Positions 24,109-32,835 are shown, numbered from the stretch's first letter. The stretch: DNA of 64,000 bases from Affinirhizobium straminoryzae (GCF_007004135.1 NZ_VJMG01000047.1:62001-126000); one strand, 5' to 3'. Notes: generated from the sequence alone by a model not told the origin. Numbers and translations are program-made.

Positions 24109-25581
24109 ATGCCCGCGTTGAAAAGCCGTATGGCCATGCTGGCGCTGGCGGGCACGGCTCTTTTGTCCGGCTGCCAGTCGGTGATCGACCAGACCTACGA
24201 ATCGAGCGTCAAGCCATCCTCCAATCCGCAGATCGTTGATGAGGTGCAGAAGAACGATCCGCGCGCCCAGATGGGTGCGCGCGAGCATCCGCGCATTGTT
24301 GCGAGCTATGGCGGCGAGTATCACGACGCCAAGACCGAACGGCTGGTGGCCCGCATTGCCGGCGCGCTGACCGCCGTGTCGGAAAATCCGAACCAGTCCT
24401 ATCGCATCACCATCCTGAATTCGCCGGCGATCAACGCCTTTGCCCTGCCGGGCGGCTATCTCTATGTCACGCGCGGCCTTTTGGCGCTGGCCAATGACGC
24501 GTCCGAAGTGGCTGCCGTGCTCAGCCACGAAATGGCACATGTCACGGCCAATCACGGTATCGAGCGGCAGAAGCGCGAAGAGGCGGAGGTGATAGCCAGT
24601 CGCGTGGTGGCCGAGGTCCTCTCCAGCGATCTCGCCGGCAAGCAGGCGCTTGCCCGCGGCAAGCTGCGCCTTGCCGCCTTCTCACGCCAGCAGGAGCTGC
24701 AGGCCGACGTGATCGGCGTGCGCATGCTGGGCGAAGCAGGCTATGATCCCTTCGCCGCCGCCCGCTTCCTCGATTCCATGGCCGCCTATGCGCGCTTCTC
24801 CGCGGTCGATCCGGAAACGGACCAGAGCCTCGACTTCCTCTCCAGCCATCCGAGCGCGCCGCAGCGCGTGGATCTCGCGCGCCAGCACGCCCGCGCCTTC
24901 GGTCAGGAAGGGACAGTGGGCGACAAGGGGCGCGACTATTACCTGACGGGAATTGACGGCCTGCTCTACGGCGACAGCCCTGACGAGGGCTATGTTCGCA
25001 ACGAAACATTCCTGCATGCCGGTCTCGGTATTCGCTTCGACGTGCCGGAAGGATTCCGGATCGACAACAAGGTAGAAGCGGTACTCGCCACGGGACCGGA
25101 TGAAACGGCGATCCGCTTCGATGGCGTTCAGGCGGGCGACGTGTCGAGCCTTGCCAATTATCTGACGAGCGGCTGGGTGGCCGGCTTGCAGCCCGACACG
25201 GTTCAGGAAACCACGATAAACGGTCTGCCGGCGGCAACCGCACGCGCCTCTGCCGAGCGCTGGGATTTCGACGTGACCGTGATCAGGCTCGACAAGCAGA
25301 TTTTCCGCTTCCTGACGGCCGTACCGAAGGGAAGCAGCACGCTGCAATCGACAGCCAACACGCTGCGCCAGACCTTCCGCCGCATGACACCGCAGGAAAT
25401 CGCCGCGCTGAAGCCACTGCGCGTGCGCGTCGTGACGGTTCAGCCGGGAGAGACGATCACCACCATGGCGGCGCGCATGATGGGCACCGATCGCAAGCTC
25501 GACCTGTTCCGGTTGATCAATGCGCTTTCCACCGGGGCGACGATCAGCCCCGGCCAGCGCGTGAAAATCATCTCGGAATAA
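24109..25581 (+). CDS. M48-family metalloprotease lipoprotein with C-terminal LysM-like domain
   Basis: A 490-residue protein with three parts. A lipoprotein signal (residues 1-21) ends in the lipobox LLSGC. An M48 zinc-peptidase domain has the HEMAH motif (HExxH) in VAAVLSHEMAHVTANHG and a downstream glutamate in QELQADVIGVRML. The last 50 residues (VVTVQPGETITTMAARMMG to SPGQRVKI) look like a LysM-type peptidoglycan-binding unit. It is probably a periplasmic housekeeping protease similar to BepA/LoiP-type enzymes that process outer-membrane proteins. The start at 24109 gives a lipoprotein signal of normal length; 24037 would add 24 residues. It meets rpoH2 tail to tail, 9 bases apart. Confidence 0.87.
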   Translation: MPALKSRMAMLALAGTALLSGCQSVIDQTYESSVKPSSNPQIVDEVQKNDPRAQMGAREHPRIVASYGGEYHDAKTERLVARIAGALTAVSENPNQSYRITILNSPAINAFALPGGYLYVTRGLLALANDASEVAAVLSHEMAHVTANHGIERQKREEAEVIASRVVAEVLSSDLAGKQALARGKLRLAAFSRQQELQADVIGVRMLGEAGYDPFAAARFLDSMAAYARFSAVDPETDQSLDFLSSHPSAPQRVDLARQHARAFGQEGTVGDKGRDYYLTGIDGLLYGDSPDEGYVRNETFLHAGLGIRFDVPEGFRIDNKVEAVLATGPDETAIRFDGVQAGDVSSLANYLTSGWVAGLQPDTVQETTINGLPAATARASAERWDFDVTVIRLDKQIFRFLTAVPKGSSTLQSTANTLRQTFRRMTPQEIAALKPLRVRVVTVQPGETITTMAARMMGTDRKLDLFRLINALSTGATISPGQRVKIISE

Positions 25582-25590
25582 CCGACTGGA

Positions 25591-26454
25591 TCAGCAGGCG
25601 GCCGCCATCTGCGGATTGTTGCTGACGAGCGCGGATTTCAGCTTCTCGATGGCGCGGCTTTCGATCTGGCGCACGCGCTCCTTGGAAATGCCGAGTTCCG
25701 CACCGAGCGCCTCCAGCGTCGCACCGTCATCGGTCAGGCGGCGTGCGCGGATGATCTTCTTCTCGCGTTCATTGAGCTTGGTGAGCGCACCCTGCAGCCA
25801 TTTCATGCGGCGCTCGCCGTCGATCATGCCGGAGACCTGCTCATCCGGCAGCGGCTCATCGCTTTCCAGCATGTCGAGGCGCTCGCCGCTGTCGGCATCG
25901 CCGGCAATGGTGGGCGCCTGCAGCGAGGCGTCGTTGCTGGAGAGGCGGGCATCCATGGTCTGCACATCGGAAAGGCTGACACCGAGCGCGGTGGCGATTT
26001 CCTCATGAATGGCCTGGGAGGTCATGTTGGTGCCGCCGCGAGCAAGCTTGGCGCGAAGCCGGCGCAGGTTGAAGAACAGCGCCTTCTGGGCCGAACTCGT
26101 GCCACCGCGCACGATCGACCAGTTGCGCAGGATATAGTCCTGCATCGAGGCGCGGATCCACCAGCTGGCATAGGTCGAAAAACGGACATCGCGCGAAGGC
26201 TCGAACCTTGCCGCCGCCTCCAGCAGCCCTACATAGCCTTCCTGTACAAGGTCGCTCATCGGCAGGCCAAAGCCGCGGAACTTGGATGCCATGGCGATGA
26301 CGAGACGCATATGGGCGAGAGCAATCTGGTTGCGGGCGTCCTGGTCCTGGTCATCTTTCCACCGCACGGCCAGATCACGCTCTTCTTCGCGCGCCAGATA
26401 GGGCGCGGACATGGCGATCTTGATCATATGACGGTCTGCGGACATGGCATTCAT
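25591..26454 (-). CDS. rpoH2: Sigma-32-type RNA polymerase sigma factor RpoH2
   Basis: A 287-residue sigma-70-family factor of the heat-shock class. Region 2 is seen in LVQEGYVGLLEAAARFEPS and FSTYASWWIRASMQDYILRN. The RpoH box is QKALFFNLRR, and region 4 ends LGISKERVRQIESRAIEKLK. Rhizobia carry two or more rpoH genes; the length and C-terminus suit RpoH2, which is a member of the general-stress regulon in Sinorhizobium meliloti. The start at 26454 follows GGAGAGCG. An EcfG-type promoter lies 214 bases upstream. Confidence 0.88.
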   Translation of the reverse strand: MNAMSADRHMIKIAMSAPYLAREEERDLAVRWKDDQDQDARNQIALAHMRLVIAMASKFRGFGLPMSDLVQEGYVGLLEAAARFEPSRDVRFSTYASWWIRASMQDYILRNWSIVRGGTSSAQKALFFNLRRLRAKLARGGTNMTSQAIHEEIATALGVSLSDVQTMDARLSSNDASLQAPTIAGDADSGERLDMLESDEPLPDEQVSGMIDGERRMKWLQGALTKLNEREKKIIRARRLTDDGATLEALGAELGISKERVRQIESRAIEKLKSALVSNNPQMAAAC

Positions 26455-26667
26455 CGCGCTCTCCATGAAACTGGTTGACCAGACGGAAAGCCATGCCAGA
26501 GAGACATCTGCCGCTTGCCCGCCCACAGGGCCTGTCGCCGGCAGATCGCATCGTGTGACATCACTTTCCATTCCCCTCGTTCATCGAACCGGGGGAGAGA
26601 CTTCGCCTTCCCCACCGGGCACACCCGAGAGCGCCTCTGAAGCCACTCTTCGCCGTACCGGCGGGTC

Positions 26668-26692
26668 AACGTCGCGATGCAAAAAAAGTTCC
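26668..26692 (-). promoter_or_regulatory. EcfG-type general-stress promoter of rpoH2
   Basis: On the minus strand: GGAAC (26692-26688), 16-base spacer, CGTT (26671-26668). An exact consensus match, pointing at rpoH2 with a leader of about 200 bases and sitting just past the carD terminator. RpoE2 control of rpoH2 is known in Sinorhizobium meliloti, which supports the call. Confidence 0.75.
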
Positions 26693-26694
26693 AA

Positions 26695-26724
26695 TAAAAA
26701 ACCCGGCTTTCGCCGGGCTTTTTT
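26695..26724. terminator. Bidirectional intrinsic terminator after carD
   Basis: CCCGGC-TTTC-GCCGGG (26702-26717) flanked by seven A residues on one side and six T residues on the other, so it has a U-tract in both directions. It lies 26 bases beyond the carD stop. Confidence 0.85.
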
Positions 26725-26749
26725 CACCAGTGGGCCACGCGCGAGCGTA

Positions 26750-27319
26750 TCAGGCCGCTTCCTCGTGCGAATCTTCCTCGTCCAGAACCTTGCTGCGCTT
26801 CGGTCCCTTGGCAAGATTGGTCTCGATCAGGCGCACAGCCTCCGTCTCCGACATCTTGTTGACGGCGGCGATTTCGCGCGCCATGCGGTCGAGCGCGGCC
26901 TCATAGAGCTGTCGCTCGGAATAGGACTGCTCTGGCTGGTTTTCCGCACGATAGAGATCGCGCACGACCTCCGCGATGGAAATCAGGTCGCCGGAATTGA
27001 TCTTGGCATCATATTCCTGGGCGCGGCGCGACCACATGGTGCGCTTCACGCGGGCCTTACCCTGGACAACCTTCAGAGCACGCTCGACGAAATCGGTTTC
27101 AGACAGCTTGCGCATGCCGATGCTGACGGCCTTGGCGACCGGCACCTTCAGGCGCATCTTGTCCTTCTCGAAATCGATCACGAACAGTTCGAGCTTCATG
27201 CCAGCCACTTCCTGTTCTTCAATGGCCGTGATAGTGCCAACTCCATGCGCCGGGTACACGATTGCTTCACCGGTCTTGAAACCGTGGCGCGCTGAAGATT
27301 TTTTCTGCTGGGTCGTCAT
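26750..27319 (-). CDS. carD: CarD-family transcriptional regulator
   Basis: A 189-residue protein of the CarD/CdnL family, which binds the RNA polymerase beta subunit and steadies open promoter complexes, often at rRNA and other GC-rich promoters. FKTGEAIVYPAHGVGTITAIEE is the N-terminal RNAP-interaction (Tudor-like) domain, and the helical C-terminal half carries TMWSRRAQEYDAKI. The start at 27319 matches the conserved N-terminus of alphaproteobacterial members. It lies downstream of fdxA with a 366-base gap, so a promoter of its own is likely. Confidence 0.94.
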   Translation of the reverse strand: MTTQQKKSSARHGFKTGEAIVYPAHGVGTITAIEEQEVAGMKLELFVIDFEKDKMRLKVPVAKAVSIGMRKLSETDFVERALKVVQGKARVKRTMWSRRAQEYDAKINSGDLISIAEVVRDLYRAENQPEQSYSERQLYEAALDRMAREIAAVNKMSETEAVRLIETNLAKGPKRSKVLDEEDSHEEAA

Positions 27320-27685
27320 TCGTTTAACAAACTCCCTGTTACGCACCCAACCGCCCAGGCCGGGGCCGGGTCAGTCAGGCCCGGATGAGACGGGGGAACC
27401 GTCGGTGACTCCATACTGGTCCGGTTAAACGCGCGCGAAAACCACACCCTGCCGCAAGCGGCGACGACAACGTCCAATAACTGACCATGTCACGGGAACC
27501 GCGTTGGGTGCTGTACTGCTTTCGTGATGTTTTTAGGGCACGCGAATGCCACTTTGTGGAACAGTTCCCAATGCCTATCACAAATATGGGCAGAAATCAA
27601 TAATTTGCTTTCGCAGGTGCACGGGCGCAACGCTTGCGACCGTGCCCAATCGTTAAGCAAATCGTAATCGTGACCGTCGACCGAC
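27320..27685. other. Intergenic region between fdxA and carD
   Basis: A 366-base gap without a supported gene. It contains the nested inverted repeat at 27603-27662 and should include the carD promoter, for which no clear boxes were found. Confidence 0.6.
27603..27662. repeat. Nested inverted-repeat element after fdxA
   Basis: Outer arms ATTTGCTT (27603-27610) and AAGCAAAT (27655-27662) enclose an inner hairpin: GCACGG (27619-27624), CGCAA, loop CGC, TTGCG, CCGTGC (27640-27645). All arms are perfect complements apart from one G/A mismatch between the two inner stems. It begins 23 bases after the fdxA stop. It may be the fdxA terminator, although neither strand shows a strong U-tract, or a structured RNA. 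Confidence 0.55.
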
Positions 27686-28024
27686 TCAGTCGCCCTTGCC
27701 GGGCTCCGGCGAAAAATACTGCTCGTACTTGCCTTCGACGCCATCCATCTCCTTGGCTTCCGGCAGGGCATCGCGCTTGACGGTGATGTTCGGCCAGATC
27801 TGGGCGAACTCGGCATTCAGCTTCAGCCACTTGTCGAGGCCCGGCTCGGTATCGGGCTTGATCGCCTCGGCAGGACATTCCGGCTCGCAGACGCCGCAAT
27901 CAATGCATTCGTCCGGATGGATAACCAGGAAGTTCTCACCCTCATAGAAGCAATCGACCGGGCAGACTTCAACGCAATCGGTATATTTGCAGCGGATACA
28001 ATTGTCGGTCACGACATACGTCAT
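27686..28024 (-). CDS. fdxA: Ferredoxin FdxA (seven-iron type)
   Basis: A 112-residue ferredoxin with the cysteine pattern of Azotobacter FdI-type proteins, [17 protein letters not shown] for one cluster and [12 protein letters not shown] for the other, giving one [3Fe-4S] and one [4Fe-4S] cluster. The acidic C-terminal extension ([15 protein letters not shown]) is usual for this group. It is a low-potential electron carrier; the partner enzyme is not known. It lies downstream of the Hsp15-like gene with a 276-base gap, in an order seen in related alphaproteobacteria. Confidence 0.95.
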   Translation of the reverse strand: MTYVVTDNCIRCKYTDCVEVCPVDCFYEGENFLVIHPDECIDCGVCEPECPAEAIKPDTEPGLDKWLKLNAEFAQIWPNITVKRDALPEAKEMDGVEGKYEQYFSPEPGKGD

Positions 28025-28300
28025 GAGGCACTCCAGTGACATCACGGTCGTCGGCATCGGCGACGGGAGACGCCTGCCGACCGGGGCGGCGCTGGGCAAG
28101 GCCGACAGCGCACCCATGTTTCCGGCGCACGCAAGCCCCCAGCTTTGCCAGTTTGACTAATGGCTTTGCGCAGGCTTAGCAAGGACAAACAATCCCTGTT
28201 ATGCCCCAGCAATGGCAGACTGTTCCAATCATGCCGGCACTTCTGCGGCAGGGCATTGCGCGCCGCCAGCATCCCGTGACGTCATGACACAGTCACCGGC

Positions 28301-28636
28301 TCAACCCGGCCCCAGCTTGCGCTGGGCACGTTCAAAGGGTGAGAGAGGCGCCTGCTGCGGCGTGCGGTCGTCGTAAAGCGTTTGCGCCTCTGCGAAGGGG
28401 CCGCGCCGATCACCGGGGGCCCGCACGATCAGAACCCGGTCGCCCCGTTCCAGCTTCAGTTCGATGACGTCGCCGATCCTGACCATGCGGCTTGACTGCT
28501 GCACGATCTGGCCGTTGACCTGCACGAAGCCCGCCTCGACCAGGTCCTGCGCCAGCGCACGGGATTTGACGATGCGCGTGAAGAAAAGCCACTTGTCGAT
28601 GCGCTGACGCTGATCTCCCGGTGGCTTTTCGTTCAT
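28301..28636 (-). CDS. S4-domain RNA-binding protein (Hsp15-like)
   Basis: A 111-residue protein with a single S4 domain: RIDKWLFFTRIVKSRALAQDLVEAG followed by VQVNGQIVQQSSRMV. E. coli Hsp15 (HslR) binds 50S subunits that carry a stalled nascent chain; a similar role is likely. It starts 2 bases after the helicase stop, so both are on one transcript and may act together in RNA or ribosome metabolism. Confidence 0.88.
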   Translation of the reverse strand: MNEKPPGDQRQRIDKWLFFTRIVKSRALAQDLVEAGFVQVNGQIVQQSSRMVRIGDVIELKLERGDRVLIVRAPGDRRGPFAEAQTLYDDRTPQQAPLSPFERAQRKLGPG

Positions 28637-28638
28637 GG

Positions 28639-31600
28639 CTACTTCTTCATCTGCTCCTTGAGAGCAGCGAGCTTGGCAAACGGCGAATCCGGATCCACCG
28701 GCTTCTCCTTGCGCGGTGGCTTTGCCTCGAAGCGGGCGGGCTGCGTCATCTTGCCGCGATCATTGCGATCGCCGCGGTCGGAGCGTTCGCCGCGCGGCGG
28801 ACGGTCGCCCTTGCCTTCTGGCCGGCGGTCGCCGCGATCCGGACGGCCACCTTCGCGGTTCGGACGTCCACCCTGCTCGCCACGCTCGTCCCCGCGGCGA
28901 TGGTCACGACGACCCTCTCCACGGCCTTCGCCACCGCGGCCTTCACTGCTGCGACCTTCGGGTCCGCGCGCTTCTGCCGGCTGCCCCTGACGGCCGCCAT
29001 GGCCGCGACGATCGCCATGGCCGCGGCCCTGGCGCTGGTTGTCGCTGCGACCGCCACCCGGACGCCACAGCAGGACAGGTTTCGGCTCCTCGGCAACCGC
29101 TGTTTCGGCAGAACCCTCGACCGCTTGGGCGACCGGGGCCGCAGCCTCGGTAGCGGTGACAGCCGCCTGCTCGCCATCGGCCGCCACTGCTTCTTCCGAT
29201 GCGGCATCGGCATCATCGTGATCGGCAGCAACCGCCTCTTCACCTTCGGCAGCGGCCGGCGCCGGCTGCTGGCTGGCAAGGAAGGCCTGAACCTCTTCCG
29301 CCTTCACCTGATCGGCGCGGTAGCCGAGACCCTTCAGGATTTCCTCCATGTCGTCCGGCGTCGCGCCGAGAATCGACAGCATGGCCGTCGTCGTCATGAA
29401 ACGGCGACCGTCATAGGCGCCTTCGGGGCGCGCGGGCGAACCCGGCTTCCATTGCAGGAGCGGACGGATGAGGTCGGCCAGACGTTCCAGAATATCGACG
29501 CGAACGGCACGCTTGCCGAGATAACGGAAACCGGCCAGCTTGTAGAAGTTGCGCTCGAAGCTCGGATCGGTCACGACGGAGGTGCGACCGGCAGCAAGCG
29601 CCGGGATCAGATCGCCATAACCAGGCTTGTCGAGACCGTCGTTCTTCAGCGCCCAGAGAAGGGTGATGAGTTCGGCCGGCGCGGGCTTCAGAAGAGCCGG
29701 CATGAAAATGTGGTAGGCGCCGAAGCGGATGCCATAGCGGCGCAGCGAGGCGCGCGCATCCTGATCGAGCGTCTTGACCTCTTCAGCCACGTCGCGACGG
29801 AACATGACGCCCAGATTTTCAACAAGCTGGAAGGCCAGACCCTTGGCGAGACCCTGCAGGTCTTCGGCGCGCGACAGGTCGTCGAGCGGCTTCAGAACGG
29901 TTGCGACGTGATGATTGACGAAACGTTCCAGACGCGCTGCGACGTGATCGCGCGCATTGCCGGTGAGCTGCTCGTCGGCCAGAAGGATGAGACGCGGATG
30001 CATGATATGGTCGCTGGCGGCAAGCCGCGCCACCGGCTCACCCAGCCAGCGCACGAAACCGTCCGAACCCACCGCCAGATCGCTGTTGCCGCAGGCATAG
30101 AGGCGTGCGGCGCGCGCCTCGAATTCCAGTGCAAGCGCCTTCTGGGCCGCCGCCTGAACGGCCTTCGCGTCCGGACCGTCACCCCCGGATACGGGCGTAA
30201 ACCGGAAACCGGCTAGTTGACCGACGTGATGCCCCTCGACGAAGACATCCCCATTCACACTGATTTCAGCTTCCAGCATCGCATTCTCTCTCAGGCGCTT
30301 CATGAGCACAGATGTCCTGCGATCAACAAAGCGTTTCGTCAACCTTTCATGTAGCGCGTCCGACAACCTGTCCTCGATTTCTCGCGTCTTTTCTTGCCAG
30401 TGTGTCGGATGCGCCAGCCAGCCCGGACGGTTGGAAACATAGGTCCAAGTCCGAATTTGGGCGATACGCGCAGAAAGCGTATCGATTTCGCCATCGGTGC
30501 GGTCCGCGCGCTGCACCTGCTCGGCCATGAAGCTCTCGTTCACCGTGCCATGACGCACGAGATCGAAGAACAGCGTGGAGATCAGATCAGCATGCTGGGC
30601 GGGTGTAATGCGCCGATAATCGGGAAGCGCGCAGGCTTCCCAGAGCTTTTCGACCCGCTCGGACGTCGTCGCGAGATCGACAACCTCCGGATAGCGGGAG
30701 AGATAATCCAGCGCCTGACTGTCGGTCGCCGGCAGCGCGCGCGTCAGTCCCGCAACAGTGGGCGCCGCATCGAGACTCGCGCGCAAGTCGCGGATCGAGG
30801 TAAAGTCGAGCGCTTTCGAACGCCACTGCAGCACCTTCACCTGGTCGAACTGATGGGTCTCGATGCGCTCCACCAACTCGTCGTCGAAAGGCTGGACCTG
30901 CCCGGTCACGCCGAAGGTTCCATCCTTCAGGTGACGACCCGCGCGACCGGCGATCTGGCCGAGTTCACCGGGGTTGAGATTACGGAACTGATAACCGTCG
31001 AACTTGCGATCCTGGGCAAAGGCCACATGATCGACATCGAGGTTGAGCCCCATGCCGATCGCATCGGTGGCAACAAGATATTCAACGTCGCCCGCCTGAT
31101 AGAGCCCCACCTGCGCATTGCGGGTGCGGGGGCTCAGCGCCCCCAGCACGACGGCGGCACCGCCCCGCTGGCGGCGGATCAGTTCGGCAATGGCATAGAC
31201 CTCATCTGCGGAAAAGGCGACGATGGCCGAGCGCTGCGGCAGTCGGGTGATCTTCTTCTGGCCGGCATAGAAGAGCGTCGAAAGACGCGGCCGCTCCACC
31301 ACGGTGATGCCGGGCAGGAGCTTTTCCAGGATCGGTCGCATGGTGCCGGCGCCGAGCAGCAGAGTTTCCTCGCGCCCCCGCAGATGCAGGATGCGGTCGG
31401 TAAAGATATGCCCACGCTCCAGGTCGCCAGCCAGTTGCACTTCATCGATCGCGACGAAAGCGGCCCTGGTCTCGCGCGGCATGGCTTCCACGGTACAGAC
31501 GGAAAAGCGCGCGCCGGGCGGCGAGATCTTTTCCTCGCCCGTCACCAGCGCCACATGCTGCGGCCCCACCCGTTCGACCACCCGCGTGTAGACCTCGCGC

Positions 31601-31764
31601 GCCAGAAGGCGAAGCGGCAGGCCGATCACGCCGGACCCGTGTGCGACCATTCGCTCGATGGCGAAATGCGTCTTGCCGGTGTTGGTCGGGCCGAGGACCG
31701 CGGTGACGCCGCGACCGCTCAAGATCATGGGCTTGGAATTCAAGGCACTATCCGCACTTTGCAT
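28639..31764 (-). CDS. Suv3-like superfamily 2 RNA helicase with disordered C-terminal tail
   Basis: A 1,041-residue SF2 helicase. Motif I is GPTNTGKTHFAIERM, motif II is AAFVAIDEVQL (DEVQ box), and QIAGRAGRHLKDGTFG is motif VI; these match the mitochondrial Suv3 type. After a long middle domain, the last 200 or so residues are low in complexity: an Ala/Glu-rich stretch, then Arg-Gly-Asp-rich repeats (GGRPNREGGRPDRGDRR), and a basic end. The tail resembles RGG-type RNA-binding regions. Suv3 works with a 3'-5' exonuclease in RNA decay. The start is not certain: 31764 and 31728 are both possible. The Hsp15-like gene follows at once. Confidence 0.87.
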   Translation of the reverse strand: MQSADSALNSKPMILSGRGVTAVLGPTNTGKTHFAIERMVAHGSGVIGLPLRLLAREVYTRVVERVGPQHVALVTGEEKISPPGARFSVCTVEAMPRETRAAFVAIDEVQLAGDLERGHIFTDRILHLRGREETLLLGAGTMRPILEKLLPGITVVERPRLSTLFYAGQKKITRLPQRSAIVAFSADEVYAIAELIRRQRGGAAVVLGALSPRTRNAQVGLYQAGDVEYLVATDAIGMGLNLDVDHVAFAQDRKFDGYQFRNLNPGELGQIAGRAGRHLKDGTFGVTGQVQPFDDELVERIETHQFDQVKVLQWRSKALDFTSIRDLRASLDAAPTVAGLTRALPATDSQALDYLSRYPEVVDLATTSERVEKLWEACALPDYRRITPAQHADLISTLFFDLVRHGTVNESFMAEQVQRADRTDGEIDTLSARIAQIRTWTYVSNRPGWLAHPTHWQEKTREIEDRLSDALHERLTKRFVDRRTSVLMKRLRENAMLEAEISVNGDVFVEGHHVGQLAGFRFTPVSGGDGPDAKAVQAAAQKALALEFEARAARLYACGNSDLAVGSDGFVRWLGEPVARLAASDHIMHPRLILLADEQLTGNARDHVAARLERFVNHHVATVLKPLDDLSRAEDLQGLAKGLAFQLVENLGVMFRRDVAEEVKTLDQDARASLRRYGIRFGAYHIFMPALLKPAPAELITLLWALKNDGLDKPGYGDLIPALAAGRTSVVTDPSFERNFYKLAGFRYLGKRAVRVDILERLADLIRPLLQWKPGSPARPEGAYDGRRFMTTTAMLSILGATPDDMEEILKGLGYRADQVKAEEVQAFLASQQPAPAAAEGEEAVAADHDDADAASEEAVAADGEQAAVTATEAAAPVAQAVEGSAETAVAEEPKPVLLWRPGGGRSDNQRQGRGHGDRRGHGGRQGQPAEARGPEGRSSEGRGGEGRGEGRRDHRRGDERGEQGGRPNREGGRPDRGDRRPEGKGDRPPRGERSDRGDRNDRGKMTQPARFEAKPPRKEKPVDPDSPFAKLAALKEQMKK

Positions 31765-32264
31765 GGCGCTGCCGGTACAAGAAGCACCTAGCTTGCGCCA
31801 CACATGGCGACACAAACGCCGGAAGGCAAGCGACAAGCAGGGCTGGAACGCCTTTTTTTGACAGCGGACATGTCCACGCCGCAGGCGGCGGACCCGGTCC
31901 GTCGTCCGGCGAGCCCGGAACAGTGTGAGAACGAATCAGAGACGAATCACTCACATCTGTAGATTCAGCTTTTGTTCCAGCCGACAGCAATACGGATACG
32001 GTCAGGGCAGGTTCGTCAAAGAATCACAGCGAAGGAGCCCGAGTCGAACCACAGTGTCCGCATTACAGAGCCGCCCGAAAACTGGCGCCGTACATCATCT
32101 TCATATATCAGCCCGCCTGACGAACTGACCAGGATACATTGGATTTCGAAATATATTTTGTGAAATGCATGACCAGGCCTCGACGATACCATCCGCCAGG
32201 ATCCATGAGTTTCATCGGGAGAAACGGTCAGGATTTGCCGATGATTTTGCGGCTGGAACCCGTT
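31765..32264. other. Intergenic region upstream of the helicase and the DUF3309 gene
   Basis: About 500 bases with no gene I can support. Base composition is lower in GC around 31960-32170 than in the flanks. Short frames here show no family likeness or ribosome site. It should hold the leftward helicase promoter. Confidence 0.5.
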
Positions 32265-32289
32265 GGAACCAAAAAGGCCGCGCCACGTT
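32265..32289 (+). promoter_or_regulatory. EcfG-type general-stress promoter of the DUF3309 gene
   Basis: GGAAC (32265-32269), 16-base spacer, CGTT (32286-32289): an exact consensus match ending 42 bases before the ATG. A second GGAAC at 32255-32259 has no matching -10. Confidence 0.72.
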
Positions 32290-32331
32290 CTTGCCGCACC
32301 ATCAAGGAATTCATGCAGCGGAGACCATCAC

Positions 32332-32487
32332 ATGCTCGGAACAGTTCTCCTTATCATTCTCATCCTCCTGCTCGTCGGCGCCCTTCCGAACTGGGGCTAC
32401 AGCCGTGGCTGGGGGTATGGGCCGTCGGGCGGCCTCGGGCTGGTCCTCGTCATCTTGATCATCCTGCTGCTGATGGGCAGAATTTAA
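32332..32487 (+). CDS. DUF3309-family small membrane protein
   Basis: A 51-residue protein with two hydrophobic segments (MLGTVLLIILILLLVGALP and LGLVLVILIILLLMGRI) joined by a short aromatic turn, NWGYSRGWGYGPSGG. This is the DUF3309 pattern, widespread in proteobacteria and without a known function. It is probably a hairpin in the inner membrane. The EcfG-type promoter just upstream suggests induction under general stress. The glycine-zipper lipoprotein gene follows after 39 bases and may share the transcript. Confidence 0.85.
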   Translation: MLGTVLLIILILLLVGALPNWGYSRGWGYGPSGGLGLVLVILIILLLMGRI

Positions 32488-32526
32488 CTTGCGAATATTC
32501 GCACAGACAGAGGGAAGGAAACCGAC

Positions 32527-32781
32527 ATGAAGAAGATTCTGGCAGTGGCCGCCGTCGTTGGCATGCTCGCTTCGTGCTCCACCACCGAAAAGGGCACAGC
32601 CATCGGCGCCGGCACGGGTGCCGTTCTGGGTGGCGCGATCACCAATAGCTGGGGTGGCGCAGCCGTTGGTGCCGTGGCTGGCGGCCTGGTCGGTGCAGCA
32701 ATCGGCGAATCGCAGAAGCACAAGGGTTACTGCGTCTATCGCGATCGTTACGGCCGCACCTATGAGGCACGCTGCCGCTAA
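32527..32781 (+). CDS. Glycine-zipper lipoprotein
   Basis: An 84-residue lipoprotein. The signal peptide ends in the lipobox LASC (cysteine at residue 17). A glycine-zipper segment follows (GTAIGAGTGAVLGGAITN and AAVGAVAGGLVGAAIGE), like that in the 17-kDa/SlyB-type outer-membrane antigens, and the protein ends in a short CVYRDRYGRTYEARC module with two cysteines. It probably inserts in or lines the outer membrane. GGAAGGAAA gives a good ribosome site. A strong terminator follows. Confidence 0.87.
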   Translation: MKKILAVAAVVGMLASCSTTEKGTAIGAGTGAVLGGAITNSWGGAAVGAVAGGLVGAAIGESQKHKGYCVYRDRYGRTYEARCR

Positions 32782-32802
32782 CCCCTCCCTTGGGAACGCG
32801 AG

Positions 32803-32835
32803 GAGCCGGTGCCGCCGCACCGGCTCTTCTTTTTG
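32803..32835 (+). terminator. Intrinsic terminator after the glycine-zipper gene
   Basis: GAGCCGGTGC (32803-32812), loop CGCC, GCACCGGCTC (32817-32826), then TTCTTTTT. Ten perfect pairs and a U-rich tail. Confidence 0.9.

Noticed and set aside
31925..32163. Short rightward frames between the helicase and the DUF3309 gene
   Set aside because: No ribosome site and unusual composition; the downstream EcfG promoter and DUF3309 start explain the region better.
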